From contig NZ_SOHJ01000008.1 in the NCBI RefSeq assembly GCF_004403185.1, forward strand, positions 96,324 through 160,323: DNA of 64,000 nucleotides, given 5' to 3'. A program made the position numbers and the translations under genes. Under the pieces are notes generated by a model. It was not told the origin of the DNA and made no database searches. It saw nothing but the letters and a program-made list of their open reading frames with translations. Positions 15,598-24,776 of the stretch are shown piece after piece (within the stretch, counting starts at the first letter, position 1; each line of letters opens with the position of its first letter). This stretch comes from Cryobacterium suzukii (GTDB lineage: Bacteria > Actinomycetota > Actinomycetes > Actinomycetales > Microbacteriaceae).

Positions 15598-16794
15598 TTA
15601 CCGCTTCAGGTTGGTGAGCTCCTGCAAGACCTCGTCTGAGGTGGTGATGATTCGGGCGTTGGCCTGGAAGCCGCGCTGGGCGACGATCAGGTTGGTGAAT
15701 TCCTGCGACAGGTCGACGTTGGACATTTCGAGCGCGCCGCTGGTCAGCGAGCCGAGGCTGCCGGTGCCGGCGGTTCCGAGTTCGGCGCCACCGGAGTTGA
15801 AGGTGGCGCGGTAGGCGGAGGAGCCGGCCTTTTCGAGCCCGCCCGGGTTGACGAAGGTGGCGAGGGCGATGCGGCCGATGGCCTGCTGCTGACCGTTGCT
15901 GAACAGGCCGACGAGGGTTCCGTCGGCACCAAGCGTGTAGCTGTTGAGCGTGCCGGCCGCGTTGCCATCGTCGGTGTTACCGGCAACGGTGGCGAGACCG
16001 GCGAAGCCCTTGAGGTCGTTCAAGTTCATGGTGATCTTATCGACCACAAAACCAGTGACATCTCCGAAGTCGCCCGTCGGCGTTCCGTCTGCTGCGGTCT
16101 CTGCGGTGAGCTGCACGGCGTCAGCCGGGTCGCCACCGGTTTGGCCAACGGTCCAGCCATCCGGCGTTGCCGTACGCGTGAAATCCAGTGACACCGTGCG
16201 CAAGTTTCCCAGGTCATCGAAGACATCAACGTTGCGTGTGAGGATGGTGCCGTCTGCCGCATCCGACGGCAGGTTGCCGCTGAAGGTCGCGGCGGTCGAA
16301 GCGGATGCCGGCACGATCGCGCCAACCGGCAGAGTCATGTTTCCGGTGGCTCCGCCAGCGTTGACGACGCCGTTGGTTGCGCCCCAACCCTGCACGATTG
16401 CGCCGTCGGGCGAGACCAGTCGGCCGGCCGAGTCGAAATTGAAAGAACCGGCACGGGTGTAAAGGATTTCGTCGCCGAGCGACGTCACGAAGAAGCCGTC
16501 GCCGTTGATCATGAAGTCGGTGGTCTTGCCGGTCGCCTGCGAGGAGCCCTGGGCGAAGTTCGTGGAGATTCCGGCGACCTGCACACCGAGGCCGACCTGG
16601 GCCGGGTTGGTACCACCGGTGGTGGCCGTGGCGCCGCCGGCGGCCTCGGTGAGCTGCGACAGGGTGTCTTGAAACTGAGCGGCGGACGCCTTGAACGCCG
16701 TCGTATTCACATTGGCGATGTTGTTACCGGTCACGTCGAGCATGGTCTGGTGTGAACGAAGGCCAGAGATACCGGAGTAGAGAGAACGAAGCAT
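15598..16794 (-). CDS. flgE: Flagellar hook protein FlgE
   Basis: Hook subunit, 398 residues. The N-terminus MLRSLYSGISGLRSHQTMLD with NNIANVNTTAFKAS and the C-terminus (VDLSQEFTNLIVAQRGFQAN, then EVLQELTNLKR) are the paired terminal helices of rod/hook proteins. The middle (residues 90-330) holds the variable hook domains. As flgF and flgG are not in the window, it is worth noting that it has hook-protein length and not the roughly 260 residues of a FlgG rod protein. AAAGG stands nine bases before the ATG. Last gene of the flgB-flgE unit. Confidence 0.93.
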   Translation of the reverse strand: MLRSLYSGISGLRSHQTMLDVTGNNIANVNTTAFKASAAQFQDTLSQLTEAAGGATATTGGTNPAQVGLGVQVAGISTNFAQGSSQATGKTTDFMINGDGFFVTSLGDEILYTRAGSFNFDSAGRLVSPDGAIVQGWGATNGVVNAGGATGNMTLPVGAIVPASASTAATFSGNLPSDAADGTILTRNVDVFDDLGNLRTVSLDFTRTATPDGWTVGQTGGDPADAVQLTAETAADGTPTGDFGDVTGFVVDKITMNLNDLKGFAGLATVAGNTDDGNAAGTLNSYTLGADGTLVGLFSNGQQQAIGRIALATFVNPGGLEKAGSSAYRATFNSGGAELGTAGTGSLGSLTSGALEMSNVDLSQEFTNLIVAQRGFQANARIITTSDEVLQELTNLKR

Positions 16795-16857
16795 GGGGTG
16801 CTGCCTTTCAGGAAAGAATTATGCGGTGCAGTTGGTGGGTCGAGGAAAAACCTCGGA

Positions 16858-17319
16858 TCAGGCCGCGGTCGTCGCCTCCGCGGCGTCTGCGGCAACGGCG
16901 CTGGTCACGCCGGAAATAACATCGAGGGCCACCGGTTCACCGTTGACGGTGACCGTGGGCACGGGGCCGGCGAACGAGACCGACGACACGAGCCCCGTGA
17001 TTTCGACGCCGTCGGCGTCGGTATAGGTGACCGTCTCCCCCACCAGGGCTGCCGCCGAGGTTCGCATCTGGAGGGAAAAGCCCTCCTCGCTTGCCGTGGC
17101 CATTTCGGTGAGCTTTTCCATCATGGCGAGCTGGGTGGTCTGGGCGATCATCTCGTTGGTATCCATCGGAGCGCTGGGATCCTGGTTTTGCAACTGCGTC
17201 ACCAGCAACGACATGAATACCTCCGAGTCCATGGACTGGTTGGGGGTGCGCGTCGTGGTCGTGGACGAGTACATTCCGGTCGGAGCGGCGGCAGTAGCTG
17301 CCATGGCGTCGATTGTCAC
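16858..17319 (-). CDS. flgD: Flagellar hook assembly protein FlgD
   Basis: Hook-capping scaffold. The conserved N-terminal part is present (DSEVFMSLLVTQLQNQDPSA; NEMIAQTTQLAMMEKLTEM). At 153 residues it is short: after it only a compact beta region remains (LVGETVTYTDADGVEITGLV) and the usual tandem Ig-like/FnIII domains are missing. GTG at 17319 is chosen because AGAAGGAG lies six bases upstream; the longer frame to 17472 runs into fliK. Its stop is 63 bases before flgE. Confidence 0.9.
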   Translation of the reverse strand: MTIDAMAATAAAPTGMYSSTTTTRTPNQSMDSEVFMSLLVTQLQNQDPSAPMDTNEMIAQTTQLAMMEKLTEMATASEEGFSLQMRTSAAALVGETVTYTDADGVEITGLVSSVSFAGPVPTVTVNGEPVALDVISGVTSAVAADAAEATTAA

Positions 17320-17332
17320 GGTTTTTCTCCTT

Positions 17333-18754
17333 CTAAGCCAGTACGTCGATGGTGTGGGTGGACCCGAATTGGGGTGGTCGCTGCTCCTGGGGAGTGTCCG
17401 GTGCTCGTTCGGCTGGGCCACGAGCGTCGGGATCGCGTCCGTCAGCCTCGGAGCGGGGCTGACGGGTCGCACTGGGATCGCCGGCCTGGCTGTCGGACGA
17501 CAGGTCGAGCTGCGCGCTCAGCCCGGAACCGGCGAGGTCACGACGCAGGTCGGGCAAAATCACACGCAGGGCCTCGCGGGCCAGATCGGTAGGAGCGAAC
17601 AGCTCCACCCGAATGCCCTCCCCCGTCACGTGCGCCCGCACGGTGACCGGTCCCAGGTTGTCGGGAGACACGCTGATGGTCAGTACGTGCTCGCCGGGAG
17701 CCGCGGTGGCGAGCGAGAACAGCGGCTTCATGATCTGCGCGGTGAGCGGAAGGGCGGTAACCGAAGCGGGTGCGGCCACCAGGGTGGCCGTGGGGGTCGA
17801 CATCGCGATGGGCACCGAAGTGGGTACGGCGGGTGTCGAGGGGGCGACGGCTTCGGCGCCGGCGCCTCGCCCGGTCAGCCGTATGGAGTCCGGCAGCGCG
17901 GAGCCAGCCGTCCCCGTGCCGGCTACCGCGGTGTTCTGTGCTGCACCGGCCTGTGCTGCACCGGGGAGGCCGGGGGCGCCGGCCAATATTGCAGCTCCGG
18001 CGGTCGCTGACGTGGGCAGGGCCGACAACACAGTGGCATCCCCTGTGGCATCAGACGCGCCTGCTGCCGGGCCGGTGCTGCCGACCCCGGTCGCCGCCGC
18101 CTTACCGGCAGTGCCCGGAGCTGTTGCCGTGACGACGGAGGCGAACGCCGTGGCGGTCGGCCCCGCAGCAGCTGCGGCACCGCCTCTGGGCGATGCAGCA
18201 GCGGTGGTGCTCACCGCGGTGCCCGGTAGTGCGGGGATCGGCAGTGCGGGGATCGGTGCCACGGCAGCCGGGATATTCGACGCCGCCAAACCGGCCGCCG
18301 CTTCCAAGGTGCCGGCACCTGCGGCCAGGGCCGCAGCGGCCGTTGTGGGAGGGGCCATCGTATCGAGTACGCTCCAGCCGGCACCCGAAGCCGAGGTGCC
18401 CGAATGAGCCGTGCCGTCGACCGCAACTGTGTCCGTGGCCGTCACGCTTGGGGCGGCCGCCCCGTCGCCGGCCAACGTGAGAGCCGCCGAGAACGATACG
18501 GGGACCACCGGAATGGCGGAATCCGGGCGCGCTGGGGACGCAGTCGACGACGCCCCGGCCGCGGAATCTCTGGCATGATCCCCCGTCGACTCCGTCGACA
18601 CCGGAGTCGACGGAGCGTCAGGTCGCCCCGCAAGGGTGTCATCCATGATCGACCCGAAGGCGTCGGCGCCCGGCGAAACCGACTTCGTCTCGCGCGGGGA
18701 TGAAGGCACGGGCGGCGCTCCGGCTGGCCGAAATTGACCGAGGGTGAGAGTCAT
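17333..18754 (-). CDS. fliK: Flagellar hook-length control protein FliK
   Basis: 473 residues, secreted ruler that senses hook length and triggers the FlhB switch. Only the C-terminal domain (about residues 345-425) is conserved: LTISVSPDNLGPVTVRAHVT, then GIRVELFAPTDLAREALRVI. The first 340 residues are Ala/Thr/Pro-rich low-complexity sequence with short duplications such as PALPIPALP, typical for the ruler part. It overlaps the NlpC/P60 gene by ATGA and is 13 bases from flgD. Confidence 0.9.
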   Translation of the reverse strand: MTLTLGQFRPAGAPPVPSSPRETKSVSPGADAFGSIMDDTLAGRPDAPSTPVSTESTGDHARDSAAGASSTASPARPDSAIPVVPVSFSAALTLAGDGAAAPSVTATDTVAVDGTAHSGTSASGAGWSVLDTMAPPTTAAAALAAGAGTLEAAAGLAASNIPAAVAPIPALPIPALPGTAVSTTAAASPRGGAAAAAGPTATAFASVVTATAPGTAGKAAATGVGSTGPAAGASDATGDATVLSALPTSATAGAAILAGAPGLPGAAQAGAAQNTAVAGTGTAGSALPDSIRLTGRGAGAEAVAPSTPAVPTSVPIAMSTPTATLVAAPASVTALPLTAQIMKPLFSLATAAPGEHVLTISVSPDNLGPVTVRAHVTGEGIRVELFAPTDLAREALRVILPDLRRDLAGSGLSAQLDLSSDSQAGDPSATRQPRSEADGRDPDARGPAERAPDTPQEQRPPQFGSTHTIDVLA

Positions 18755-19419
18755 AGTGCGCTTCCCGTGACTGTTGAGTTCTGCTGGGCGAAAGCGGCAA
18801 AGGCTGCGTTGAGCCTGTCGGCAGAGCCGGCGCCCGTTACAGCGGTGTCGGTCGGAATGATGCGGCGGATGGTGGTGATGTCGGCATCCGTCATATAGGC
18901 CTCGCGCAGGCAGACGGTTCGACCCGGATACGGTGCGTGAATAACCTTGTTATCGCCGGCGTAGATGAGAATGTGGTCGCCACCACCGGTGACGATGAGG
19001 TCGCCAGGCTGGGCTTCCGCGAGGGAAGCGACCTCCGTTCCCATCTTCATCTGCCCCGACACGAGTCGGGGCAGTTCTATTCCAATATCGGCATAGACGG
19101 TCTGTACGAGTCCGGAGCAGTCCATTCCGCTGGAATCTTCACCACCAAACACGTAGGGTACGCCGAGGTATTTCTCCGCGGAGGCGACCACGTCGGTGCC
19201 GCTTGCACCCGTGCCCAAGCCGGTCGGGCCGGCTGCGGTCGTGCCGGCGGTGCCGAGCGCCGCCGCCAGGGTCGCGGCGAAGCTCCCAGCCGAGGCGGAT
19301 GCCGCAGCGGTCGTCGCCGCCGCGGCCGTTGTCGTCACCCGGTCTGTCGACGCGCCGGAGAGCTGCTGCAGAGTGGCCTGGATCTGGCTGATCCGCCCCA
19401 TGGCCGCGATCATCGTCAT
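18751..19419 (-). CDS. NlpC/P60 peptidoglycan hydrolase of the flagellar operon
   Basis: Cysteine endopeptidase domain at residues 75-190 with the catalytic Cys101 in SGMDCSGLVQ, His149 in GGGDHILIYAG and a third polar His161 in VIHAPYPG. The first 70 residues are a short helix (MGRISQIQATLQQLSGAST) and an Ala/Thr linker. No classical signal peptide is seen, so export may be through the flagellar system. Its place between fliJ and fliK suggests it opens peptidoglycan for the rod, the job of FlgJ in other bacteria; no flgJ is present. Confidence 0.85.
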   Translation of the reverse strand: MTMIAAMGRISQIQATLQQLSGASTDRVTTTAAAATTAAASASAGSFAATLAAALGTAGTTAAGPTGLGTGASGTDVVASAEKYLGVPYVFGGEDSSGMDCSGLVQTVYADIGIELPRLVSGQMKMGTEVASLAEAQPGDLIVTGGGDHILIYAGDNKVIHAPYPGRTVCLREAYMTDADITTIRRIIPTDTAVTGAGSADRLNAAFAAFAQQNSTVTGSAL

Positions 19420-19895
19420 GGTGTCTCCTCCTCATTCATCGTGGCGGTATCGCTCGTGGCGGTATCGCTCGTGGCGGTATGGGAGCGATGCCAGCGTGCC
19501 CCGGCAATTTCGTCGAGCACGGTCTGCTCCGCGTGCAGGTCTTGGGCCAGCAGTGCGGCAGCGTGCCGCTCGTGCAGTTTTTCGAGCGCGACCGACTCGG
19601 CCCTGGCCGCGTTGTACGTAGTCTGGGCGAAGTCCAGGCTCACCTGATGATTGCGGCCGACGGCTTCGAGCTCGGCAAGCATGCTGCGCGACGACGACCG
19701 CGCCGCTGCCATGGCGTTGAGCGCGGCGATGGTTTGCGGGGAATTGCCGAGGGCGCTAAGCGCGGTGCGGGCGCGCCCATGGCGGGCCTCGCTCGCCGCC
19801 ACCCGGGCGTTCGCTTCGGCGAGGTCAAGGGCAGCCTGGTCCTGCTGCAGCTTGCGCAATCGCAGCAGTCCGGCGAGGGGAAAGAGGCGGCTCAT
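19416..19895 (-). CDS. fliJ: Flagellar export protein FliJ
   Basis: A 159-residue, mostly helical, charged protein (FPLAGLLRLRKLQQDQAALD; LEKLHERHAAALLAQDLHAE) with the coiled-coil character of FliJ, the export ATPase stalk. Identification rests on this and on the position directly after fliI. The C-terminus contains a tandem repeat TATSDTATSDTAT, encoded by a 15-base DNA repeat, which is not part of the family. Confidence 0.82.
   Translation of the reverse strand: MSRLFPLAGLLRLRKLQQDQAALDLAEANARVAASEARHGRARTALSALGNSPQTIAALNAMAAARSSSRSMLAELEAVGRNHQVSLDFAQTTYNAARAESVALEKLHERHAAALLAQDLHAEQTVLDEIAGARWHRSHTATSDTATSDTATMNEEETP
19441..19480. repeat. 15-base tandem repeat in the 3' end of fliJ
   Basis: GTGGCGGTATCGCTC occurs twice in a row (19441-19470) and is followed by a third partial copy GTGGCGGTAT. 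On the coding strand it encodes TATSD units. Changes in copy number would keep the frame. Confidence 0.9.
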
Positions 19896-21229
19896 GCGAC
19901 AGCCCCGAACGCACGGGTCAGTTGGGTCAGCTGGGCCCAGGCCTGCTCACTGGGAGTCTGGTCGTTCATCCGCTGCTGTAGAAAAGCTTTGATGGCCGAG
20001 TCATTCTCAACGGCCGCATCGACCAAGGGGTTGGTGCCGACCCGGTACGCTCCGACGTCGAGCAGGTCCTGCGCGCCCTGACGGGCCGCCATCACCGTGC
20101 GCAGGGTCGTCGCGATCGCGTTTCGTTCCGCGCTGTTCACCCGCGCAGCAACGCGAGAAATGGAGGAGAGCACATCGACCGACGGAAAATGGCCGGTGAT
20201 GGCGAGCTTACGGTCGAGCACGACGTGACCGTCGAGAATAGACCGCGCCGCATCTGCGATCGGTTCGTTGTGGTCATCACCGTCGACGAGCACCGTGTAC
20301 ATTCCGGTGATCGAGCCGGTCTCACCGGTTCCGGCGCGTTCGAGGAGTCTGGCGAGCACCGAGAACGTCGAGGGCGGGTAGCCACGGGTAGCCGGCGGTT
20401 CGCCGACCGAGAGGCCGATTTCGCGTTGGGCCATGGCGACGCGGGTGAGCGAGTCCATCATGAGCATGACGTCGGCGCCCTGATCGCGAAACGATTCGGC
20501 GATGCGGGTCGCGGTGAACGCGGCGCGCAACCGCATCATTGCGGGTTCGTCCGAGGTGGAGACCACGACGATGGAACGGGCCAGGCCTTCCGGGCCGAGA
20601 TCGTCTTCGAGAAACTCCCGAACCTCACGCCCGCGCTCCCCCACCAGTGCGATGACCGAGACCTGGGCATCCGTTCCGCGGGCGATCATCGACAGCAGCG
20701 ACGATTTTCCCACTCCGGAACCGGCAAACAGCCCGAGGCGCTGGCCGCGGCCGACCGTCGTGAGCGTGTCAAGAACGCGTACGCCCAAGTGCAGCGGGGT
20801 CGTGATGCGCGCCCGGTGCATGGCCGACGGGCTGTCGTTTTCGAGCAGAACGGCACCGTCGGAATCGAGCGGCCCCTTGCCGTCGATCGGGCGCCCGAGA
20901 CCGTCGATGACCCGTCCGAACAGACCGCGACCGGTGGGCACGAGCAGGGGCGAACCGGCTGATCGCACCCGGGCTCCCGCTTGCAACCCGGTGATGCGGC
21001 CGAGCGGCATACAGCGGATACTGGTCTGGGTCGTGGCAACGACCTCCGCATCGATTCCTTCGTGGCCGGGACGGGCGTCGAGGGTGACAATGTCGCCGAT
21101 GGCCGAGCGCAGGCCACGCACCTCCACGCCGAGCCCGACGATGGACGACACGATACCGACCCGCTCCGGGCGGCCCGCTTCGATCGCCTGCGCGAGCTTT
21201 GGCGCCCGCGGGCGCCAGGCCGTGATCAT
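19892..21229 (-). CDS. fliI: Flagellum-specific ATPase FliI
   Basis: Export ATPase related to F1-ATPase beta, 445 residues. Walker A GSGVGKSS at 170-177; the Walker B region is DVMLMMDSLTRVAMAQREIG, followed by SVGEPPATRGYPPSTFSVLA, the signature of the family. The N-terminal beta-barrel domain (residues 20-100) is complete. GTG/ATG junctions with fliH and fliJ are four-base overlaps. Confidence 0.95.
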   Translation of the reverse strand: MITAWRPRAPKLAQAIEAGRPERVGIVSSIVGLGVEVRGLRSAIGDIVTLDARPGHEGIDAEVVATTQTSIRCMPLGRITGLQAGARVRSAGSPLLVPTGRGLFGRVIDGLGRPIDGKGPLDSDGAVLLENDSPSAMHRARITTPLHLGVRVLDTLTTVGRGQRLGLFAGSGVGKSSLLSMIARGTDAQVSVIALVGERGREVREFLEDDLGPEGLARSIVVVSTSDEPAMMRLRAAFTATRIAESFRDQGADVMLMMDSLTRVAMAQREIGLSVGEPPATRGYPPSTFSVLARLLERAGTGETGSITGMYTVLVDGDDHNEPIADAARSILDGHVVLDRKLAITGHFPSVDVLSSISRVAARVNSAERNAIATTLRTVMAARQGAQDLLDVGAYRVGTNPLVDAAVENDSAIKAFLQQRMNDQTPSEQAWAQLTQLTRAFGAVA

Positions 21230-21843
21230 TCTTCGACCTCGGCAAGGGCGGCCTTCGCGCGGGCGAACGCCGTGCCGATGCGTGCGTCGAGAAACCCGTC
21301 ACTGAATTCCGTGATGGCGTCGCCGCGCTTGAGCCGGGAATCGGCGACAAAGCGGATGCTCTCCAGCGCCCGCGTCTGCGCGTTCAGCACGACGAGGTCT
21401 TCCGGGTGCATGCGAATGCTGTGGACCTCGCTGCGATCCAGCTGGTCGGGCTGATGCAGGGCGCGTTCCAACGCCCGGCGAGCGGATGGCTCGGTGTGGC
21501 TGAGTTCGCAGCCGAGTATGGCTTCGGCCAGTTCGAGAGAAGTGTTGACGAGGGTGGATTCCGCCTGTTGAATAAGCGGGATGCTGCGTTCGTCGAGGGC
21601 GCGGGCTGCGGCGGCAAGCAAACGCACCGCGTGGTCGATCTGAGCTTCGCCGTAGCGTTCATTTTCGGCGTGTTCGGCGTTGATCTCGTCGGCGCGGCGC
21701 GCGACATCCTCTGCGGCCAGGCGCAGCCCTTCGGTGTAGCCGGCGGCGTGGCCTTCTGCGCGCGACTGCTCGGCTGCACGGTCCTGTTCCTCGTCGTGCA
21801 GACGGGGAAAGGCCATACGGCCGAATCCGGTGTCAGTTGACAT
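21226..21843 (-). CDS. fliH: Flagellar assembly protein FliH
   Basis: Regulator of FliI, 205 residues. Central helical part with EGHAAGYTEGLRLAAEDVAR, and the C-terminal FliH/V-ATPase E-like domain (ADSRLKRGDAITEFSDGFLD; IGTAFARAKAALAEV). The frame extends upstream into fliG; ATG at 21843 overlaps the fliG end by 11 bases and gives a normal FliH. The call is supported by the position between fliG and fliI. Confidence 0.88.
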   Translation of the reverse strand: MSTDTGFGRMAFPRLHDEEQDRAAEQSRAEGHAAGYTEGLRLAAEDVARRADEINAEHAENERYGEAQIDHAVRLLAAAARALDERSIPLIQQAESTLVNTSLELAEAILGCELSHTEPSARRALERALHQPDQLDRSEVHSIRMHPEDLVVLNAQTRALESIRFVADSRLKRGDAITEFSDGFLDARIGTAFARAKAALAEVEE

Positions 21844-22849
21844 ATTCGTCCTCGGCACCGCGCTGCACCGTGATGCTCCCCTGCGCTTCCATATCGCGAA
21901 TAGCGCGCACGATTTCGGCGCGGGCGTCTTCGACCTGGCGCATGCGCACCGGACCAAGGCTTTTGGTCTCGTCGTCGAGCACATCGCGGTTGCGCTCGGA
22001 GAGGTTGGCCCGAATGACCTCGATGACGGCGTCGGTGCTGCCTTTCATCGCCATCGCCAACACATTCGTGTCGATACCGCGCAGTACCTGTTGCACGTCC
22101 CGGCTTTCGAGCTTGACGATGTCCGCGAAGGTGAGCATGCGTGAACGAATCTCTTCGGCGAGGGCCGGGTCGCGTTCTTCGAGACTTTCCAGGAGCGCCC
22201 GCTCGGTGGCGGCATCCGCTCGGTTGATGATGTCGACGAGCGGCTGGATACCGCCGATAACCTCTGCGCTGGCCCGGGCCACGATCTTGCCCGTGCGCAA
22301 TTTGAGTGTGTCTGTGACTATGCGAATGGCCTCGGGGGTGGCACTGGACATGGTGGCGATACATTGGGCTACGTCGGTGCGCAAGCTGGCGTCCATGCCG
22401 GCCAGAACGGCCGATGCCTGATCGCGCCTCAAGTGCGCCAGAACGAGGGCGACGGTCTGGGGCATTTCGCCATCGAGCAGGGTGAGCACGTCACCGGGCT
22501 CTGATGGGTCCAGAAACTCGAAAGCCTTGCCTGCCATCGAAGTGGCAACCCGGTTCATGACGCCGGCCGCGCGCTCAGCACCGAAGGAGGCCTCGAGCAG
22601 GCCTATCGCGAAGTCGTGGCCGCCCCTCGACAGACGGCGGCCCTTGAGGCTAATTTCGTGAAACTCGTTGAGTGTGGCTTCGGCCAGTGCCGGATCGACG
22701 TTGCGCAGTTGAATGATCTCGCCCGCAATGACCTCGGCTTCGATATCGCTGAACTCCTTCATGACCTCGGTCGCGCGCTGCCGGTCCATGTTCATGAGCA
22801 CGACGGCAACCTTCTGGGTGCCGCTCAATACCGTGAGTACCTCGCTCAT
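21833..22849 (-). CDS. fliG: Flagellar motor switch protein FliG
   Basis: Rotor protein that contacts MotA, 338 residues. N-terminal domain: VLSGTQKVAVVLMNMDRQRA; middle: HPQ-EH-region equivalent LAHLRRDQASAVLAGMDASL; C-terminal torque domain: MLTFADIVKLESRDVQQVLR and DDETKSLGPVRMRQVEDARA with the charged residues expected for torque generation. It overlaps fliF by ATGA. Confidence 0.95.
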   Translation of the reverse strand: MSEVLTVLSGTQKVAVVLMNMDRQRATEVMKEFSDIEAEVIAGEIIQLRNVDPALAEATLNEFHEISLKGRRLSRGGHDFAIGLLEASFGAERAAGVMNRVATSMAGKAFEFLDPSEPGDVLTLLDGEMPQTVALVLAHLRRDQASAVLAGMDASLRTDVAQCIATMSSATPEAIRIVTDTLKLRTGKIVARASAEVIGGIQPLVDIINRADAATERALLESLEERDPALAEEIRSRMLTFADIVKLESRDVQQVLRGIDTNVLAMAMKGSTDAVIEVIRANLSERNRDVLDDETKSLGPVRMRQVEDARAEIVRAIRDMEAQGSITVQRGAEDEYVN

Positions 22850-24462
22850 GCGGGCTGCCGGTCGTCCATGAGTCCCCGCAGGAACTCCGCGGTGCTGCGC
22901 GGGTCGCTCTGGGCGAGCGCGTCGATTTCTGCACGACGGATGTCGGTGTCGCTCGGCACGAACGCCACGGTCGGGAGGATCTTGGTCGGGGTGTCGTTGC
23001 CCTGGTCGAGGAACAGGGTTGCCGGTGACGCGGTGACCGACAGCGGTGTCGGCGCTGCACCGAGCGCATCCTGCATTTCGGTCAGATCACCGATCTCGAC
23101 CGTTTCCCGGCTCTGGCGCCTGGACCGACGGGCGTACAGAATGAGGGTGACAACGAGCGTGACAACAATGCCAGCGGTGATCACGGCCACCCGCACAATA
23201 TCGGCGAACCGGTCGGCGGCCGCGGCATCCGCTGCCGCTTGGAGCGCTGCGGCTGCCGCTGCGGCACCGGCGGTGTCAAAGGCCATGACCTCGACGGTGA
23301 CGGCGTCGCCGCGAATGGCGTCGATTCCAGCGGCGGACGTGACGAGAGAGGTGATATCCGCCACGTTGAGATTGGCGGCGGCATCCGCGTCGACGGCCAC
23401 GGAAACCGTCTGCCGGGTGATTGCACCGGCCGGAATAGTGCGGCTCTCGGTCACTTTATTGACGGCGTTATTGCGCGTGGTCGACTCGCTCGAGAACGTG
23501 CCGTCCGTGGCGCCATCGGCCGCGACTGCCGCCTCTGCACCGAGCACGCCAGCGGCGTTGCCCCCGGTTCCCGTATAGGTTTCCGTGTCGACGGATTCGT
23601 TGAGGGCCGGAGTCTCGATCGGGGTGGTGAACGACTCTTCCACCCGTTCGGCCGATTCATAGCTCATGTCGGCAGCAACGACGACGGTAGCGTTGCCGGC
23701 ACCGACGACCTTGTCGAGCATCGCCTGCACTGCGGTACTCACACGAGATTCATAGTCAGAGGCCTGCTGCTCCGCTCCCCCCGTGGCGCCGATTCCGACG
23801 GCCGACAGCACGGCGCCGCTCGAATCGACGACAGCCACGTCGGCCGCGGACATGCCGTCGATCGACGCGCTGGTCAGGTGCACAATCGCCTGAACTTGGT
23901 CGTTGGAAAGCGAAACGCCGTTTTCGGTTTCAACGAAAACGGATGCCGTCGGGTCGTTCTTCTCCGACACGAACACGCTGTCTTCGGGGATCGCAAGCCG
24001 CACCGAAGCAATTTGAACGCCGTCGAGCGCACCGATGGTCTTGGCCAATTCGCCTTCGAGCGCCCGCTTATACGTTACGGACTGTTGAAACTCACTCGAC
24101 GTGACACCCATCGTGTCGAGCAAAGAATATCCCCCGGTGCTCGACGTGGGCAGGCCGGCCGAGGCCGCCTTGATGCGTTCGTCGTAGACGTTCGCTTCGG
24201 GCACCAGAATGGTGGCGCCGCCGTTTGCTAGTTCGTACTCCACGCCGTCAGCCCGCAGTTGCTCGACAATGCTATTTGCGTCTTCGCCGCTGAGACCGGA
24301 GAACAGGGGCGTGAAGGCCGGCTTGGTCACCCACATGCTGAGCGCGGCGATGCCGAGTACGAGCACCGCGACGCCAATGATTGCGACCGTGCGCTGGGCG
24401 ATGGTGAACTCGCGAATGGCGTTTCCGAAGCGTTTAAACACGCTGGTGACCTGCCGGGGCAT
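22846..24462 (-). CDS. fliF: Flagellar MS-ring protein FliF
   Basis: 538-residue MS-ring subunit with two membrane helices: VAIIGVAVLVLGIAALSMWV near residue 30 and VAVITAGIVVTLVVTLILYA near residue 440. Between them are the ring-building domains (PLFSGLSGEDANSIVEQLRA; LEGELAKTIGALDGVQIASV). The C-terminal FliG-binding tail is present (STAEFLRGLMDD). The last base of its ORF start overlaps the fliE stop by one base. Confidence 0.95.
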   Translation of the reverse strand: MPRQVTSVFKRFGNAIREFTIAQRTVAIIGVAVLVLGIAALSMWVTKPAFTPLFSGLSGEDANSIVEQLRADGVEYELANGGATILVPEANVYDERIKAASAGLPTSSTGGYSLLDTMGVTSSEFQQSVTYKRALEGELAKTIGALDGVQIASVRLAIPEDSVFVSEKNDPTASVFVETENGVSLSNDQVQAIVHLTSASIDGMSAADVAVVDSSGAVLSAVGIGATGGAEQQASDYESRVSTAVQAMLDKVVGAGNATVVVAADMSYESAERVEESFTTPIETPALNESVDTETYTGTGGNAAGVLGAEAAVAADGATDGTFSSESTTRNNAVNKVTESRTIPAGAITRQTVSVAVDADAAANLNVADITSLVTSAAGIDAIRGDAVTVEVMAFDTAGAAAAAAALQAAADAAAADRFADIVRVAVITAGIVVTLVVTLILYARRSRRQSRETVEIGDLTEMQDALGAAPTPLSVTASPATLFLDQGNDTPTKILPTVAFVPSDTDIRRAEIDALAQSDPRSTAEFLRGLMDDRQPA

Positions 24463-24776
24463 CAGGCCTGCATCCTCATGATCTCGTTGAAGGCGTCGAC
24501 GCCTTTGTTACGCACTGCGGCGACGAGTTCCATGGTCACCTGCGCGCGAGTCGACGCAATGGTAGCAGTGTGAATGTCATTGAGGTCACCGGTCACGGCC
24601 TGAATAGCAAGGGCGTTCGAAGTTCCTTGCAGCTGCTGCAGGTTGTCGATGGCGCCCGACAGGGCGGTGCCGAAGCCGGAGCCGTCAAGGCTCTGCGTGG
24701 CGGTCGTGGCAGAAGTGCCCATGACGCCGGAGAGCGACGTTGCGGCGGCGGTTGCGTTGATAGCACTGAGCGGCAT
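24462..24776 (-). CDS. fliE: Flagellar hook-basal body complex protein FliE
   Basis: A 104-residue rod adaptor between MS ring and rod. The C-terminal half is conserved: ALAIQAVTGDLNDIHTATIA and AQVTMELVAAVRNKGVDAFN, then EIMRMQA. The N-terminal half is Ala/Ser/Thr-rich. It starts one base into the flgC stop region. Confidence 0.92.
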   Translation of the reverse strand: MPLSAINATAAATSLSGVMGTSATTATQSLDGSGFGTALSGAIDNLQQLQGTSNALAIQAVTGDLNDIHTATIASTRAQVTMELVAAVRNKGVDAFNEIMRMQA

